Shown here one piece after another: positions 34,366-42,860 of a stretch of DNA of 47,493 nt. The stretch covers positions 1 to 47,493 of the forward strand of contig CAIXVE010000091.1 in the NCBI GenBank assembly GCA_903922825.1, given 5' to 3'. The translations under genes and the position numbers were made by a program. Position 1 is the stretch's first letter, and every line of letters starts with the position of its first letter. This stretch comes from an uncultured Micrococcales bacterium. GTDB lineage: Bacteria; Actinomycetota; Actinomycetes; Actinomycetales; Microbacteriaceae. The notes below the pieces were generated by a model, which worked only from the letters and a program-made list of their open reading frames with translations, was not told the DNA's origin and made no database searches.

Positions 34366-35151
34366 TCATTGAGATCCAAGTATTGAAACCGTCAGCGGAA
34401 TAACCGCTATCAAGATAAAAGCTGGTAGGACTGCAAAACCTAAAGGTAATAACAGCCTGATATTTAGTTTCTCTATTTTTACTTCTGACCTTGTTGCAGA
34501 TTCTCTTTGCATTTCTTCTGCACTTGCACGAAGTAATTCACCCACTCTTGCCCCAGTGTGAGTGGCAGTGTGCAACGCTTCAGCGCAGAGCTGAAGCTCA
34601 TGACGTGTTGGAATTTGATTGAAGATTTCTTTGTAGATTTCTAACGCCTTGTTCTGCGCTTTATGCAGCGAAATACCTCCGCTACAAGCCATCGCAACAC
34701 CGAGCAGAAAGAAACCAAGATTGTCGTTGGTTGGGGTTGCTTTCTTTATTAATTTCCCGCTAACCAATTTGGCAACAGCGAGCAGCAAACCACCTAACCC
34801 AAAACTAATAACCAAGATTTGATTCTTACTAACAGCTTGAACTATATCTAAACCAGTGAGCTGAGCAAGAAACAAAGTAGCTAGCGGTAACCAGAGAACT
34901 AATCTGGCACTAGCTTTAGGGCCTGTCTGAGCAACAGCTATTCGTTGTATGGCTCGCTCTCTGTTCAGGTAAATACTGGCAACCTGGTCTATCTCACCTG
35001 CCACAGCACTTCCCACATCCTGGGCGACCCGCAAAAGGTAACGGAGGCTTCGATCTTCAGGCAGCCCACCAATGATTTGGATTGCCTTATCGATCGAAAC
35101 CCCTGATCTGACTAGGCCAGCGAACTTCACTAGAGTCAAAGAATCAGACAT
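34366..35151 (-). CDS. Tad pilus membrane platform protein (T2SSF domain, TadB/TadC-like)
   Basis: 261 residues. A short N-terminal section (LVKFAGLVRSGVSIDKAIQ) is followed by membrane helices near 93-135, a cytoplasmic T2SSF four-helix region with SGGISLHKAQNKAL and AEALHTATHTGARVGELLR, and C-terminal helices (LPLGFAVLPAFILIAVIPL). It would anchor the pilus assembly ATPase. Many actinobacteria have separate tadB and tadC genes. Here one gene stands in their place and carries a T2SSF-like start at both ends, so it may be a compressed or fused version. It overlaps tadA by 8 nt. Confidence 0.85.
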   Translation of the reverse strand: MSDSLTLVKFAGLVRSGVSIDKAIQIIGGLPEDRSLRYLLRVAQDVGSAVAGEIDQVASIYLNRERAIQRIAVAQTGPKASARLVLWLPLATLFLAQLTGLDIVQAVSKNQILVISFGLGGLLLAVAKLVSGKLIKKATPTNDNLGFFLLGVAMACSGGISLHKAQNKALEIYKEIFNQIPTRHELQLCAEALHTATHTGARVGELLRASAEEMQRESATRSEVKIEKLNIRLLLPLGFAVLPAFILIAVIPLTVSILGSQ

Positions 35152-36064
35152 AAAGTTCCCTCATTGGTCGGATCTCCATTAGCTTTCTGGTCCCCTGAAC
35201 TCTTCGAACTTCAAGGACATAGTCAAGGGATGATGCAATCAGTTGGTGAGCAAGGCGGTTATCAATTCCGGCCATTGCAAGTAGTGTCTCTAACCTGGTC
35301 ACCACATCTTGAGTGCTGTTGGCGTGCAATGTGAAGCCAGCACCTTGGTGACCGGTGTTGAGGGCACCAAGTAATACTTTCAGTTCCTTTCCTCTTGCTT
35401 CACCTAACACAATTCGATCTGGTCTCATTCGAAGAGATTGCCTTACTAGTTGTGTAAGACCTATACCACCGTAACCATCTTGATTCCTCGCTCTAGTGAA
35501 AAGCGAAATAGCCTTCCCCTGAAGATTGAGTTCTGCTGAATCCTCAATCGTGATAATCCGCTCATTCTGAACCTCAGTAAGCATCGCTCTAAGTAATGTG
35601 GTTTTACCAGTGCCTGTTGCTCCAACAATCACAAAGTTCTTTTTCGTTTTAGTTATCTCTAGAAGTTGTGAAAGTTGTTCTCCGGTAATTAAGTTACGGG
35701 CTTGGAGTTCCATAAGTGAAAGCTGATTAGAGGGATGCCTTCTGATTGAAATTAGAGTATCGTCGGAACACTCGCCGCCGTGAACACAATGGATTCTCAA
35801 CTTGCCATACTCTGTTTCAATATTTGATTCACCAAAAGGCATATTTAGATCGAATCGCGTGTTTGTATCAACTAATAATTCCTTCGCGAAGTTCAAAGTT
35901 TGATACTCAGATTCAAAGCTAAGAGCTGTTCCTGTTAGCTCACCATTGAGATCAATCAGGATTTCCCGCGTGCCTTCAATCAGAACGTCGGAGACGTTTG
36001 AATCTTGGAATAGTTCAAGTGGGTTCACCGAACAAGGATGCGATATGTTGAGTTTCGCCAACAA
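35144..36064 (-). CDS. tadA: Tad/CpaF-type pilus assembly ATPase
   Basis: 306 residues, at the short end for TadA/CpaF. The N-terminal domain is reduced. The ATPase core has Walker A GATGTGKTTLL, the Asp box IITIEDSAEL, Walker B-region RPDRIVLGEARG and a His box GHQGAGFTLHANS. It powers assembly of the Flp pilus through the adjacent platform protein. It heads the tad gene run. The septum-site-like ssd gene found upstream of tadA in mycobacteria is absent here. Confidence 0.92.
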   Translation of the reverse strand: MLAKLNISHPCSVNPLELFQDSNVSDVLIEGTREILIDLNGELTGTALSFESEYQTLNFAKELLVDTNTRFDLNMPFGESNIETEYGKLRIHCVHGGECSDDTLISIRRHPSNQLSLMELQARNLITGEQLSQLLEITKTKKNFVIVGATGTGKTTLLRAMLTEVQNERIITIEDSAELNLQGKAISLFTRARNQDGYGGIGLTQLVRQSLRMRPDRIVLGEARGKELKVLLGALNTGHQGAGFTLHANSTQDVVTRLETLLAMAGIDNRLAHQLIASSLDYVLEVRRVQGTRKLMEIRPMRELYV

Positions 36065-36110
36065 TTCGAGCTCTAAGTCTGTTGAAAACTAGGCCGTTAA
36101 CGTGCCTGTT

Positions 36111-36202
36111 AATAAAAGGGGCCCCGGTCTCTGGGGGGAGTGACCGGGGCCGGCGATATATGATTGGGGGAATCAAAATATCGCAGGTCAGCCGAAGCTG
36201 AC
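36111..36202 (-). ncRNA. 6C-family small RNA (B11-like)
   Basis: Read on the minus strand, three hairpins follow each other: GTCAGC-TTCG-GCTGAC; GCGATAT/ATATCGC with an inner GATT/AATC stem closing a CCCCC loop; and GGCCCCGGTC/GACCGGGGCC around ACTCCCCCCAGA, followed by CCTTTTATT as a terminator. Two stem-loops with exposed C runs define the actinobacterial 6C RNA. Mycobacterial B11 is known to lie beside the tad locus, as here. The first loop has five Cs, one fewer than the name implies. A TATGAT box at 36209-36214 predicts a 5' end near 36202. 6C RNAs are thought to pair with G-rich ribosome binding sites. Confidence 0.85.
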
Positions 36203-36208
36203 TTGAAA

Positions 36209-36214
36209 ATCATA
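36209..36214 (-). promoter_or_regulatory. -10 element of the 6C RNA promoter
   Basis: TATGAT on the minus strand matches five of six positions of TATAAT and lies about 7 bp before the first hairpin of the RNA. The -35 region at the expected distance (TATTCC) is weak. Confidence 0.55.
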
Positions 36215-36304
36215 ACAAATTACGAACACCTGGAATAGAGGTTGAGGCAAGTTTCACTGTTAACGTTCAGGGTCGAGTCTGGGTTGTTTTGGACTTGAGG
36301 ATGA

Positions 36305-36334
36305 TTGTCTTTAGCTCTCAGGTTCGCCTAATAC
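36305..36334 (+). promoter_or_regulatory. Promoter of acs, nearly leaderless
   Basis: TTGTCT and TAATAC are spaced by 18 bp, and the predicted start of transcription is only a few bases before the ATG at 36345. No Shine-Dalgarno site is present, which fits a leaderless message. The rest of the 280-bp space (36065-36344) holds the 6C RNA and nothing else I can identify. Confidence 0.55.
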
Positions 36335-36344
36335 AATCACCAGT

Positions 36345-38255
36345 ATGGACAGTAATTCGGGAAACAGCCTCTATCAGTCGGCACAAAGCGATCGCCTAGC
36401 CTTCTGGGCAGATCAGGCCAGAGCACTGCATTGGCATAGGCCTTTCACTAAGACGCTTGACTGGAGCAATGCTCCTTTTGCCACTTGGTTTGAAGACGGT
36501 CAGATAAATGCTTCATACAACGCTTTGGATAGACACGTCATTGAGGGTAGAGGGAACCGTATTGCACTCCTATTTGAAGGGGAACCTGGAGACACCCAAA
36601 CCTACACATATCAAGAATTGCTAGCTGAGACTAAAAAGGCCGCTAACGCGCTTCTAGGTCTAGGTATTCAATCTGGTGATCGTGTTGCCATATACATGCC
36701 GATGATTCCAGAAACAGTGATTGCCATTCTTGCGGTTGCTCGAATCGGTGCTGTTCACAGCGTGGTCTTTGGTGGGTTTAGCTCCGATTCGCTTCGTTCA
36801 AGAATCAATGATGCTCAAGCAAAACTTGTGATCACTGCAGATGGTGGTTTCCGTAAAGGAAAAGCTTATGGATTAAAAGAAGCGGTGGACCATGCTCTAG
36901 CGGATGAGAGCTGCCCAAGCATTGAGAATGTTTTAGTTGTTCAAAGAACCAAACAAGATGTCCTAATGACATCAAAAGATATCTGGTGGCATGATGCTTT
37001 AGCTAAAGCAGACCATGAACATATCGCTGTTGGTTTTGATGCAGAGCATCCCCTATTTATTCTCTACACTTCAGGAACCACCGGCAAACCCAAAGGTATT
37101 CTGCACACCACCGGCGGCTACCTAACCGGAGTTTCATACACTCATAAAAATGTTTTTGATCTAAAAGCTGAAACTGATGTTTATTGGTGCACGGCTGACG
37201 TTGGCTGGATTACTGGGCACAGCTATGTGGTTTATGGCCCGCTAACTAACGGAGCTACTCAGGTTATTTATGAAGGCACTCCTGACTCCCCCAGCTTTGA
37301 ACGCTGGTGGCAAATAATTGCTAAATATAAAGTGAGTATTTTTTATACCGCTCCGACAGCCATCAGAACCTTTATGAAGATAGGTCGAGAGATAGTTGAT
37401 GGTCACGACTTGAGCTCACTAAGAGTTCTAGGTTCCGTTGGTGAACCAATCAACCCTGAAGCATGGCATTGGTATCGAGAGGTAGTTGGTGGTGGCCGCT
37501 GTGAGATTGTTGACACCTGGTGGCAGACAGAAACCGGTTCAATCATGATCTCCCCTATTCCGGGAGCTTTCAAGACCAAACCTGGTTCAGCTCAACGACC
37601 ACTGCCCGGTATAACTGTGGGCATTGTTGATGAGAACGGCGTTCCAGTCAAAACAACTCCTAAGGGAAGTGAAGCAGGTTATCTAACCATCGATGAGCCT
37701 TGGCCTTCAATGCTCAGAGGTGTTTGGGGGGATCCTGAAAGATTCAAAGAAACCTATTGGGATAGATTCCCAGGTAAATACTTTGCTGGTGATGGCGCTC
37801 GCTTTGATGAAGATGGAGACATCTGGCTACTTGGTCGAATCGATGATGTGATCAAAGTTTCAGGTCACCGACTTTCAACCGCTGAAATTGAATCTGCTTT
37901 AGTTGAACATCGATGGGTTGCCGAAGCTGCTGTGGTTGGTGCTAAGGATGAAATCACTGAACAGGCAGTGGTTGCTTTTGTTATTCTTCGTCAAGACGCA
38001 CTTGACGATGCACCTGGTGAAGCAAACATCGCGAAGATTCTTCGAAGCTGGGTTTCAGAAAAGATTGGTGCGATTGCCAGACCAAGGCAGATCATGGTGG
38101 TTGCTGAACTACCAAAAACAAGATCTGGCAAAATCATGCGAAGACTTCTCAAAGATGTTGCAGAAGGAAGACCTGTTGGCGATGTCACAACTCTTGCAGA
38201 CTCATCAGTGATGAAAGCTATTGATGCAAAACTGCATTCAGGTGCAACTGATTAG
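36345..38255 (+). CDS. acsA: Acetyl-CoA synthetase
   Basis: 636 residues, normal length. The AMP-binding P-loop is YTSGTTGKPKGI, the core motif has VDTWWQTETGS, and the C-terminal domain carries YFAGDGARFDEDGDIW and the acetylatable lysine in PKTRSGKIMRR. It activates acetate to acetyl-CoA via acetyl-AMP. The N-terminal ALHWHRPF segment is typical of actinobacterial Acs. It is transcribed from its own nearly leaderless promoter and ends in a 4-nt convergent overlap with ridA. Lysine acetylation control is likely from the family but not visible here. Confidence 0.95.
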   Translation: MDSNSGNSLYQSAQSDRLAFWADQARALHWHRPFTKTLDWSNAPFATWFEDGQINASYNALDRHVIEGRGNRIALLFEGEPGDTQTYTYQELLAETKKAANALLGLGIQSGDRVAIYMPMIPETVIAILAVARIGAVHSVVFGGFSSDSLRSRINDAQAKLVITADGGFRKGKAYGLKEAVDHALADESCPSIENVLVVQRTKQDVLMTSKDIWWHDALAKADHEHIAVGFDAEHPLFILYTSGTTGKPKGILHTTGGYLTGVSYTHKNVFDLKAETDVYWCTADVGWITGHSYVVYGPLTNGATQVIYEGTPDSPSFERWWQIIAKYKVSIFYTAPTAIRTFMKIGREIVDGHDLSSLRVLGSVGEPINPEAWHWYREVVGGGRCEIVDTWWQTETGSIMISPIPGAFKTKPGSAQRPLPGITVGIVDENGVPVKTTPKGSEAGYLTIDEPWPSMLRGVWGDPERFKETYWDRFPGKYFAGDGARFDEDGDIWLLGRIDDVIKVSGHRLSTAEIESALVEHRWVAEAAVVGAKDEITEQAVVAFVILRQDALDDAPGEANIAKILRSWVSEKIGAIARPRQIMVVAELPKTRSGKIMRRLLKDVAEGRPVGDVTTLADSSVMKAIDAKLHSGATD

Positions 38256-38716
38256 TTGAACTCAACAATCAGTTCAACTTCCACTGGAGCATCCAGTGGA
38301 AGTGATGAAACACCAACAGTGGTTCTAGCATGAAGGCCAGCATCACCGAATACTGCACCTAAGAATTCTGAAGCACCATTATTGATCATTGGGTGACCTG
38401 CAAAATCAGGGTCCGATGCAATAAATCCAGTCACCTTGACGATTCTTGTGATTCGATCAAGATCGCCAATTGCAAACTTAACTGCAGCTAAGCAGTTCAA
38501 TGCAGAAATCTGAGCCAGTTCTTTTGCTCGCTCAGGAGACACCTGTGAAGGTACTTTTCCAGTTTCAGCCAACTTACCCAAGACCATAGGTAATTGACCT
38601 GCAGTCATAACTAGGTTTCCGGTTACTACCGCTGGAATATAGGCCGCCACCGGTGGCACTACCTCTGGAAGTGGGTGGCCAAGTTCGACTAGTCTTGCTT
38701 CAATTTTTCCAGTCAT
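38252..38716 (-). CDS. RidA family protein (enamine/imine deaminase-like)
   Basis: 154 residues, longer than E. coli RidA (about 128) but usual for the actinobacterial Rv3678c-like branch. It shows VVTGNLVMTAGQLPM, a central LNCLAAVKFAIGDLDRI segment and GLHARTTVGVSSLPLDAPVEVELI at the end, which replaces the R-x-x-V-x-V-x-x-L-P block. RidA proteins remove reactive enamine intermediates. Exact activity in this branch is uncertain. Its ribosome binding site AAGGAG lies inside the end of the 50-residue upstream gene, so the two are coupled. Confidence 0.87.
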   Translation of the reverse strand: MTGKIEARLVELGHPLPEVVPPVAAYIPAVVTGNLVMTAGQLPMVLGKLAETGKVPSQVSPERAKELAQISALNCLAAVKFAIGDLDRITRIVKVTGFIASDPDFAGHPMINNGASEFLGAVFGDAGLHARTTVGVSSLPLDAPVEVELIVEFN

Positions 38717-38718
38717 TT

Positions 38719-38871
38719 TTACTCCTTAGGGCGCTTCATATAGGCTACAAAACCACCTTCAGGCGTTGGCACAACTTGGACTAATTCCCAGCCCTGAGTG
38801 CCCCAATGGTCCAGTATTTGCTTGGGGTTGTGTGGTGGCAGCGGGGTTACAACGTATTCCCAAATGACCAT
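38719..38871 (-). CDS. 50-residue DUF4177-like protein (missed by ORF track)
   Basis: The ORF reads MVIWEYVVTPLPPHNPKQIL, then DHWGTQGWELVQVVPTP and ends AYMKRPKE. The WEYVV...LDxWGxxGWELVxVV pattern is that of DUF4177-type small proteins found next to ridA in many actinobacteria. Its stop codon lies 2 bp before the ridA ATG, and its last codons form the ridA ribosome binding site. Function unknown. It is divergent from the PBP gene with only 42 bp between starts; no whiB gene lies there, unlike in mycobacteria. Confidence 0.82.
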   Translation of the reverse strand: MVIWEYVVTPLPPHNPKQILDHWGTQGWELVQVVPTPEGGFVAYMKRPKE

Positions 38872-38913
38872 ATTCTCAGCATCCTCTCAAAGTTTGAAGG
38901 TAACCTAGAGTCT

Positions 38914-41421
38914 ATGTCTAAAAAGGGTAAGCAGTCTAAGCGGGGCGGGTGGGGTACGCTCCTAAGCCTGAGCTCTCTGGCCGGCTTACTGAGCTTTGCC
39001 TTGCTGGTCCCTTTCGTTTGGCTTGGTGGCCTTGGGGTTAGCGCAACTGTCTCAATCTTCCAGAACCTTCCAGATTTCATCAAACCGGTTAACGCAGCTG
39101 AAGCATCAAACATCTATGCAATCAAAGATGGTAAGCCAGTCCAGGTTGCACGTTTCTTTAACGAAAACCGTATCTCCGTCGCCTACTCAGAGATCTCACC
39201 AAACATGGTTAGAGCAGCTGTCGATACTGAAGACCCACGTTTCTACCAGCACGCTGGCGTTGACTGGGTTTCCCTAACTCGTGCAACACTCACCAACATT
39301 CTTAAAGGTGGTAGTGGTCCTGGTGGCTCAACCATCACGATGCAGTATGTGAAGAACAACTTGCTTGAAGCCGCTGTTCTCTCTGGCGATCCAGAAGCTA
39401 TTGCAATGCAAACAGATCGTGCTCACGCATTGCAACGTAAATTCCAAGAGGTTCGTCTAGCGTTAGCTCTTGAAAAGAACTACAGCAAACAAGACATTCT
39501 TGCTGGTTACCTAAACCTCTCTTTCTTTGGAACTAACATCAACGGAGTTGAAGCTGCATCTGAGTATTATTACGGTACCCATGCTAAAGATCTAAACGTT
39601 CCTCAGGCAGCCATGTTGGCTGCGATGCTTAAAGGTGCTGAAGATTATCGTCCAGATATCAAGGCAAACGCAACTAGAGCTCTTAATAGACGAAACTATG
39701 TAATTCAAAACATGGCCGATGCAGGAGATATCACTCAGACAGAAGCCAACCTTTATAAGTCCACTCCAATCAAACTAAACATCACTAAAGTTCCTGTTGG
39801 TTGTGAAGCCGATCAGGCAACTGCTTTCTTCTGTGACTATGTGGTTTGGACTATTAGAAACTCACCTGAATTTGGCCCAACTCAAACTGACCGCGAGGCT
39901 CTGCTTCGTAAGGGTGGACTGGATATCTACACCACCATGGACATCAAGTTGCAGCGAGTAGCAGATGCTGCAACTAAGACTTATGTTCCAGTGAACGATC
40001 CTAATCACATTGGAGCTTCCGCTGTTTCTGTTCAAGTTGGTACCGGTCGTATTCTGGCTCTTACCGAAAATAGAATCTATGACCAGACCGCTAACAACAC
40101 CCCTGGTCACACATCCGTAAACTACTCGTCCGATAAGACTTATGGTGGTTCCTCAGGTTTTCAAACCGGTTCGACCTACAAAGTCTTCACCCTAGCCGAA
40201 TGGCTGAAACAGGGCCATCACCTGATGGATCACGTTGATGGTCGAGTAAAGGAATGGAACGCATCAGATTTCAGTTCCAGATGTGGTTCATTAGTTGGCA
40301 CATGGGCTCCAAACAATGACCAACCTAATGAACCTAAAGACCTAACGGTTATGAAAGCTTTGGCCCTATCTGTGAATACAGCCTTTGCTAGCATGGCAAG
40401 CCAACTTGACCTTTGTGACATCCGTGACACTGCTGCAAGTTTCGGTATTCACCGCGCAGATGGAACCGAACTGGTCTCATACCCGGCTTCTGTTCTAGGT
40501 GTGAATGAAGTTGCACCGTTATCAGTGGCAGCTGCTTTCGCAGGTATTGCAAACAAGGGAACTTTCTGCACACCAATTGCAATAGATCGCGTTTTCGTTA
40601 GAGAAACTAACTCTGATCTAACAGTTCCTAAAACCATCTGTTCTCAAGCAGTTGACCCAACCGTTGCTGCCGGTATGACCTATGCCATGCAAGGAGTTAT
40701 CTCAGGTGGAACTGGTGGGGCATCAAGTCCCGGCGATGGTGTTCCGATTGCCGGTAAGACTGGAACAACAGATGCTGGTGTTCACACTTGGATGAGTGGA
40801 TTCTCAACTAATGTTGCAACCTCTGTTTGGGTGGGTAACGTTTCTGGAAGTGTTTCACTTCGAAAAATTCTTTTGCACGGCTCAAAGGGAAGCACGGTTC
40901 GTCACGACATTTGGCGAACCATCATGAAAACTGCTAACAAAGAATATGGTGGTATCGCTTTCGATGCGCCACCACAGACCATGATTGACGCTTCTTATAT
41001 CACAGTGCCAACAGTAGGAGGACAGGTTCCTGATGTCGCTTCACAAAACATTATTTCTGCAGGTCTAAACGTAGATATCCAAACTGTTCTCGTGCCATCA
41101 ACAGCTGCAGCTGGAACAGTTGCATATACGATTCCTAAGATGGGAAGTGCTATCCCTAAGGGAAGCACAGTTAAGGTTTATGTTTCAAAAGGTGGGCTAA
41201 CCAAAGTTCCTGATGTTTATAACATGAGCGTCAACGATGCCACTACCGCGCTAAACAATGCTGGATTCCCTTCAGTTAGCGTTCCTGTGCAATCACAGCA
41301 TCAGTATTTTGTTCACGATCCAAACGTTCCTGCAGGTAGCGTCGTCGGAACTCTTCCCGCAGCTGGCAAGTCTGTTTCCTCAGCGAACGCCATCTTGCTG
41401 ATTATCAGTACTGGTCCTTAG
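38914..41421 (+). CDS. Class A penicillin-binding protein with PASTA domains
   Basis: I choose ATG 38914 (835 residues, MSKKGKQSKRGG), since the track start at 38806 lies within the divergent gene. A basic cytoplasmic tail and one membrane helix (about 18-45) come first. The glycosyltransferase domain has EDPRFYQHAGVDW, GGSTITMQYVKN and DILAGYLNLSFFG. The transpeptidase domain has GSTYKVF (SxxK), SVNTAF (SxN) and KTGTTD (KTG). Two PASTA domains end the protein (opening VPTVGGQVPDV and LTKVPDVYNMS). It polymerises and cross-links peptidoglycan and corresponds to PonA2-type enzymes. It is followed directly by the metallophosphoesterase gene. Confidence 0.94.
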   Translation: MSKKGKQSKRGGWGTLLSLSSLAGLLSFALLVPFVWLGGLGVSATVSIFQNLPDFIKPVNAAEASNIYAIKDGKPVQVARFFNENRISVAYSEISPNMVRAAVDTEDPRFYQHAGVDWVSLTRATLTNILKGGSGPGGSTITMQYVKNNLLEAAVLSGDPEAIAMQTDRAHALQRKFQEVRLALALEKNYSKQDILAGYLNLSFFGTNINGVEAASEYYYGTHAKDLNVPQAAMLAAMLKGAEDYRPDIKANATRALNRRNYVIQNMADAGDITQTEANLYKSTPIKLNITKVPVGCEADQATAFFCDYVVWTIRNSPEFGPTQTDREALLRKGGLDIYTTMDIKLQRVADAATKTYVPVNDPNHIGASAVSVQVGTGRILALTENRIYDQTANNTPGHTSVNYSSDKTYGGSSGFQTGSTYKVFTLAEWLKQGHHLMDHVDGRVKEWNASDFSSRCGSLVGTWAPNNDQPNEPKDLTVMKALALSVNTAFASMASQLDLCDIRDTAASFGIHRADGTELVSYPASVLGVNEVAPLSVAAAFAGIANKGTFCTPIAIDRVFVRETNSDLTVPKTICSQAVDPTVAAGMTYAMQGVISGGTGGASSPGDGVPIAGKTGTTDAGVHTWMSGFSTNVATSVWVGNVSGSVSLRKILLHGSKGSTVRHDIWRTIMKTANKEYGGIAFDAPPQTMIDASYITVPTVGGQVPDVASQNIISAGLNVDIQTVLVPSTAAAGTVAYTIPKMGSAIPKGSTVKVYVSKGGLTKVPDVYNMSVNDATTALNNAGFPSVSVPVQSQHQYFVHDPNVPAGSVVGTLPAAGKSVSSANAILLIISTGP

Positions 41422-42321
41422 GTGCAGTGGTTCCTTTACCTAATCGTTGCCTGCGTTCTTTGGGCAACCCTTATCGAGCGATTCCTATTCACAATTAGAT
41501 ACGACGATGCCTACGTTCTTCCGAAAGGAAGTCCAGAGATAGTCGTATTACACATCTCCGATGTTCACATGGCTGACTGGCAGAGAAGTAAACAAGCGTT
41601 TATCAAAGAACTAGCTTGCAAAATTAGGCCTGATTTGGTAGTTAACACAGGTGATAACCTAGGCCACAAAAACGGTGTGAAGCCGGTTCTGGAAAGCTTC
41701 AAAGATCTAAATGTTCCTGGAGTGTTTGTTTACGGCTCTAATGATTTGTATGCACCGATGCCTACCAATCCGCTTGGCTACCTCATCAAACCTTCTGAAA
41801 GACATCGCGAAAACAAACCAGATTCAGGATTAGATGTTACGGCCCTTACCAATGGCTTCGCGGCTTTAGGTTGGAAAGACCTAAATAATAAAGAATCAGA
41901 ACTAACCATAAAAGGTGTTCGGATTGGGTTCATCGGAACTGATGACCCGCACGAAGGTAGAGCAGATTTATCATCTATCGCTAGATCTAAGACGAATCTA
42001 AATTCAAACGATGTGGTTATAGGTGTCACCCATGCTCCGTATCTCAATGTTTTAGAAGCTTTCAGTGACGTTGATGTTGACCTGCTATTTGCAGGTCACA
42101 CTCACGGTGGTCAAGTTTGTTGGCCTATTACAGGGCGTGCCTTGGTGACCAACTGTGATCTTCCAACTAAATATGCAAGAGGACTAAATAGCATCACGCT
42201 CAAGGGTAAAGAGCTTTTATTAAATGTTTGCGCTGGTTTAGGGCACTCCATATTTGCACCTATGCGTTTTGCCTGTAGACCAGAAGTTAGAGTAATAACT
42301 CTAAAAGCTAAAACTAGTTAG
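41422..42321 (+). CDS. Membrane-associated metallophosphoesterase
   Basis: 299 residues starting at GTG 41422, immediately after the PBP stop codon. An N-terminal membrane helix (about 1-20) precedes a calcineurin-like fold with metal-binding motifs LHISDVHMADW, NTGDNLGH, YGSND (in place of GNHD) and AGHTHGGQV. The combination with a class A PBP upstream matches the mycobacterial ponA2-Rv3683 pair. The substrate is unknown; family members act on nucleotides, phospholipids or lipid A. The Asn-Asp part of the GNHD box is kept but His is missing. Confidence 0.9.
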   Translation: MQWFLYLIVACVLWATLIERFLFTIRYDDAYVLPKGSPEIVVLHISDVHMADWQRSKQAFIKELACKIRPDLVVNTGDNLGHKNGVKPVLESFKDLNVPGVFVYGSNDLYAPMPTNPLGYLIKPSERHRENKPDSGLDVTALTNGFAALGWKDLNNKESELTIKGVRIGFIGTDDPHEGRADLSSIARSKTNLNSNDVVIGVTHAPYLNVLEAFSDVDVDLLFAGHTHGGQVCWPITGRALVTNCDLPTKYARGLNSITLKGKELLLNVCAGLGHSIFAPMRFACRPEVRVITLKAKTS

Positions 42322-42838
42322 AGAACCCGTAAACGTCGGAACCTAGGGCTAGATATTGGCCATTCAAGTTATCGCAACGAACAACAACATCAGAGGCATA
42401 ACAGGTAATTTCCCCTACTTGGATAGCGCTGCCACTTGGCAAATCATAGGCACCTGCAGGATCTGAATACAAACCACCAGCACAATACCAATCAGCTATC
42501 TTTCCCATTGACGGTTGATTAGCCCAAAGCCTTCCCTGATATCCCCAAGCACCCTGGCAGCTTGATGGAGTTTCAGGAATCTTATAAGAAACATCAACTT
42601 CGTTTTGTTCACAAACCACAAAGTTAGGTGTTCCGTTTAGTGTGCACCAAACAGTTCCGCCAGCAATTCTAAAAACATAGCTGCCATAACTGTTTTGATA
42701 ATCTGCTGCATTCACTTTGTGAACTGAAGCTGGTGGCTTATCAGGAACATTAGAGTTCGGCTTATTGGTACCACTTGAGCAAGAGCTAAGCGCAAAGGTA
42801 GTAACCAGGACGGTCACTAAAACTAATAATTTGCGCAC
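42314..42838 (-). CDS. Putative lipoprotein of unknown function
   Basis: 174 residues from a GTG start. A lipoprotein signal peptide ends LSSC (Cys20), then a short Ser/Asn/Pro linker. The mature domain has several cysteines placed as if in disulphides (VWCTLNG, VVCEQNE, SSCQGAWGYQGRLW, WYCAGGL, EITCYASDVVVRCDNL) and aromatic-rich strands. I do not recognise the family. It lies 22 bp after asd on the same strand without a visible ribosome binding site, and its end overlaps the convergent metallophosphoesterase gene by 8 nt. Confidence 0.8.
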   Translation of the reverse strand: MRKLLVLVTVLVTTFALSSCSSGTNKPNSNVPDKPPASVHKVNAADYQNSYGSYVFRIAGGTVWCTLNGTPNFVVCEQNEVDVSYKIPETPSSCQGAWGYQGRLWANQPSMGKIADWYCAGGLYSDPAGAYDLPSGSAIQVGEITCYASDVVVRCDNLNGQYLALGSDVYGFSN

Positions 42839-42860
42839 AATAAAAATCTAGCCGAATAAA

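Noticed and set aside
33845-34369. 174-residue ORF as a single TadE gene
   Set aside because: Its first 60 residues are basic and without pattern, and they overlap a clear DUF4244 pilin gene in another frame; only the part from about 34183 is kept.
36118-36184. G-quadruplex or plus-strand leader of acs formed by the G runs
   Set aside because: The G runs are the complement of the C loops of a 6C RNA with its own promoter and terminator on the minus strand, and the acs promoter lies downstream of them.
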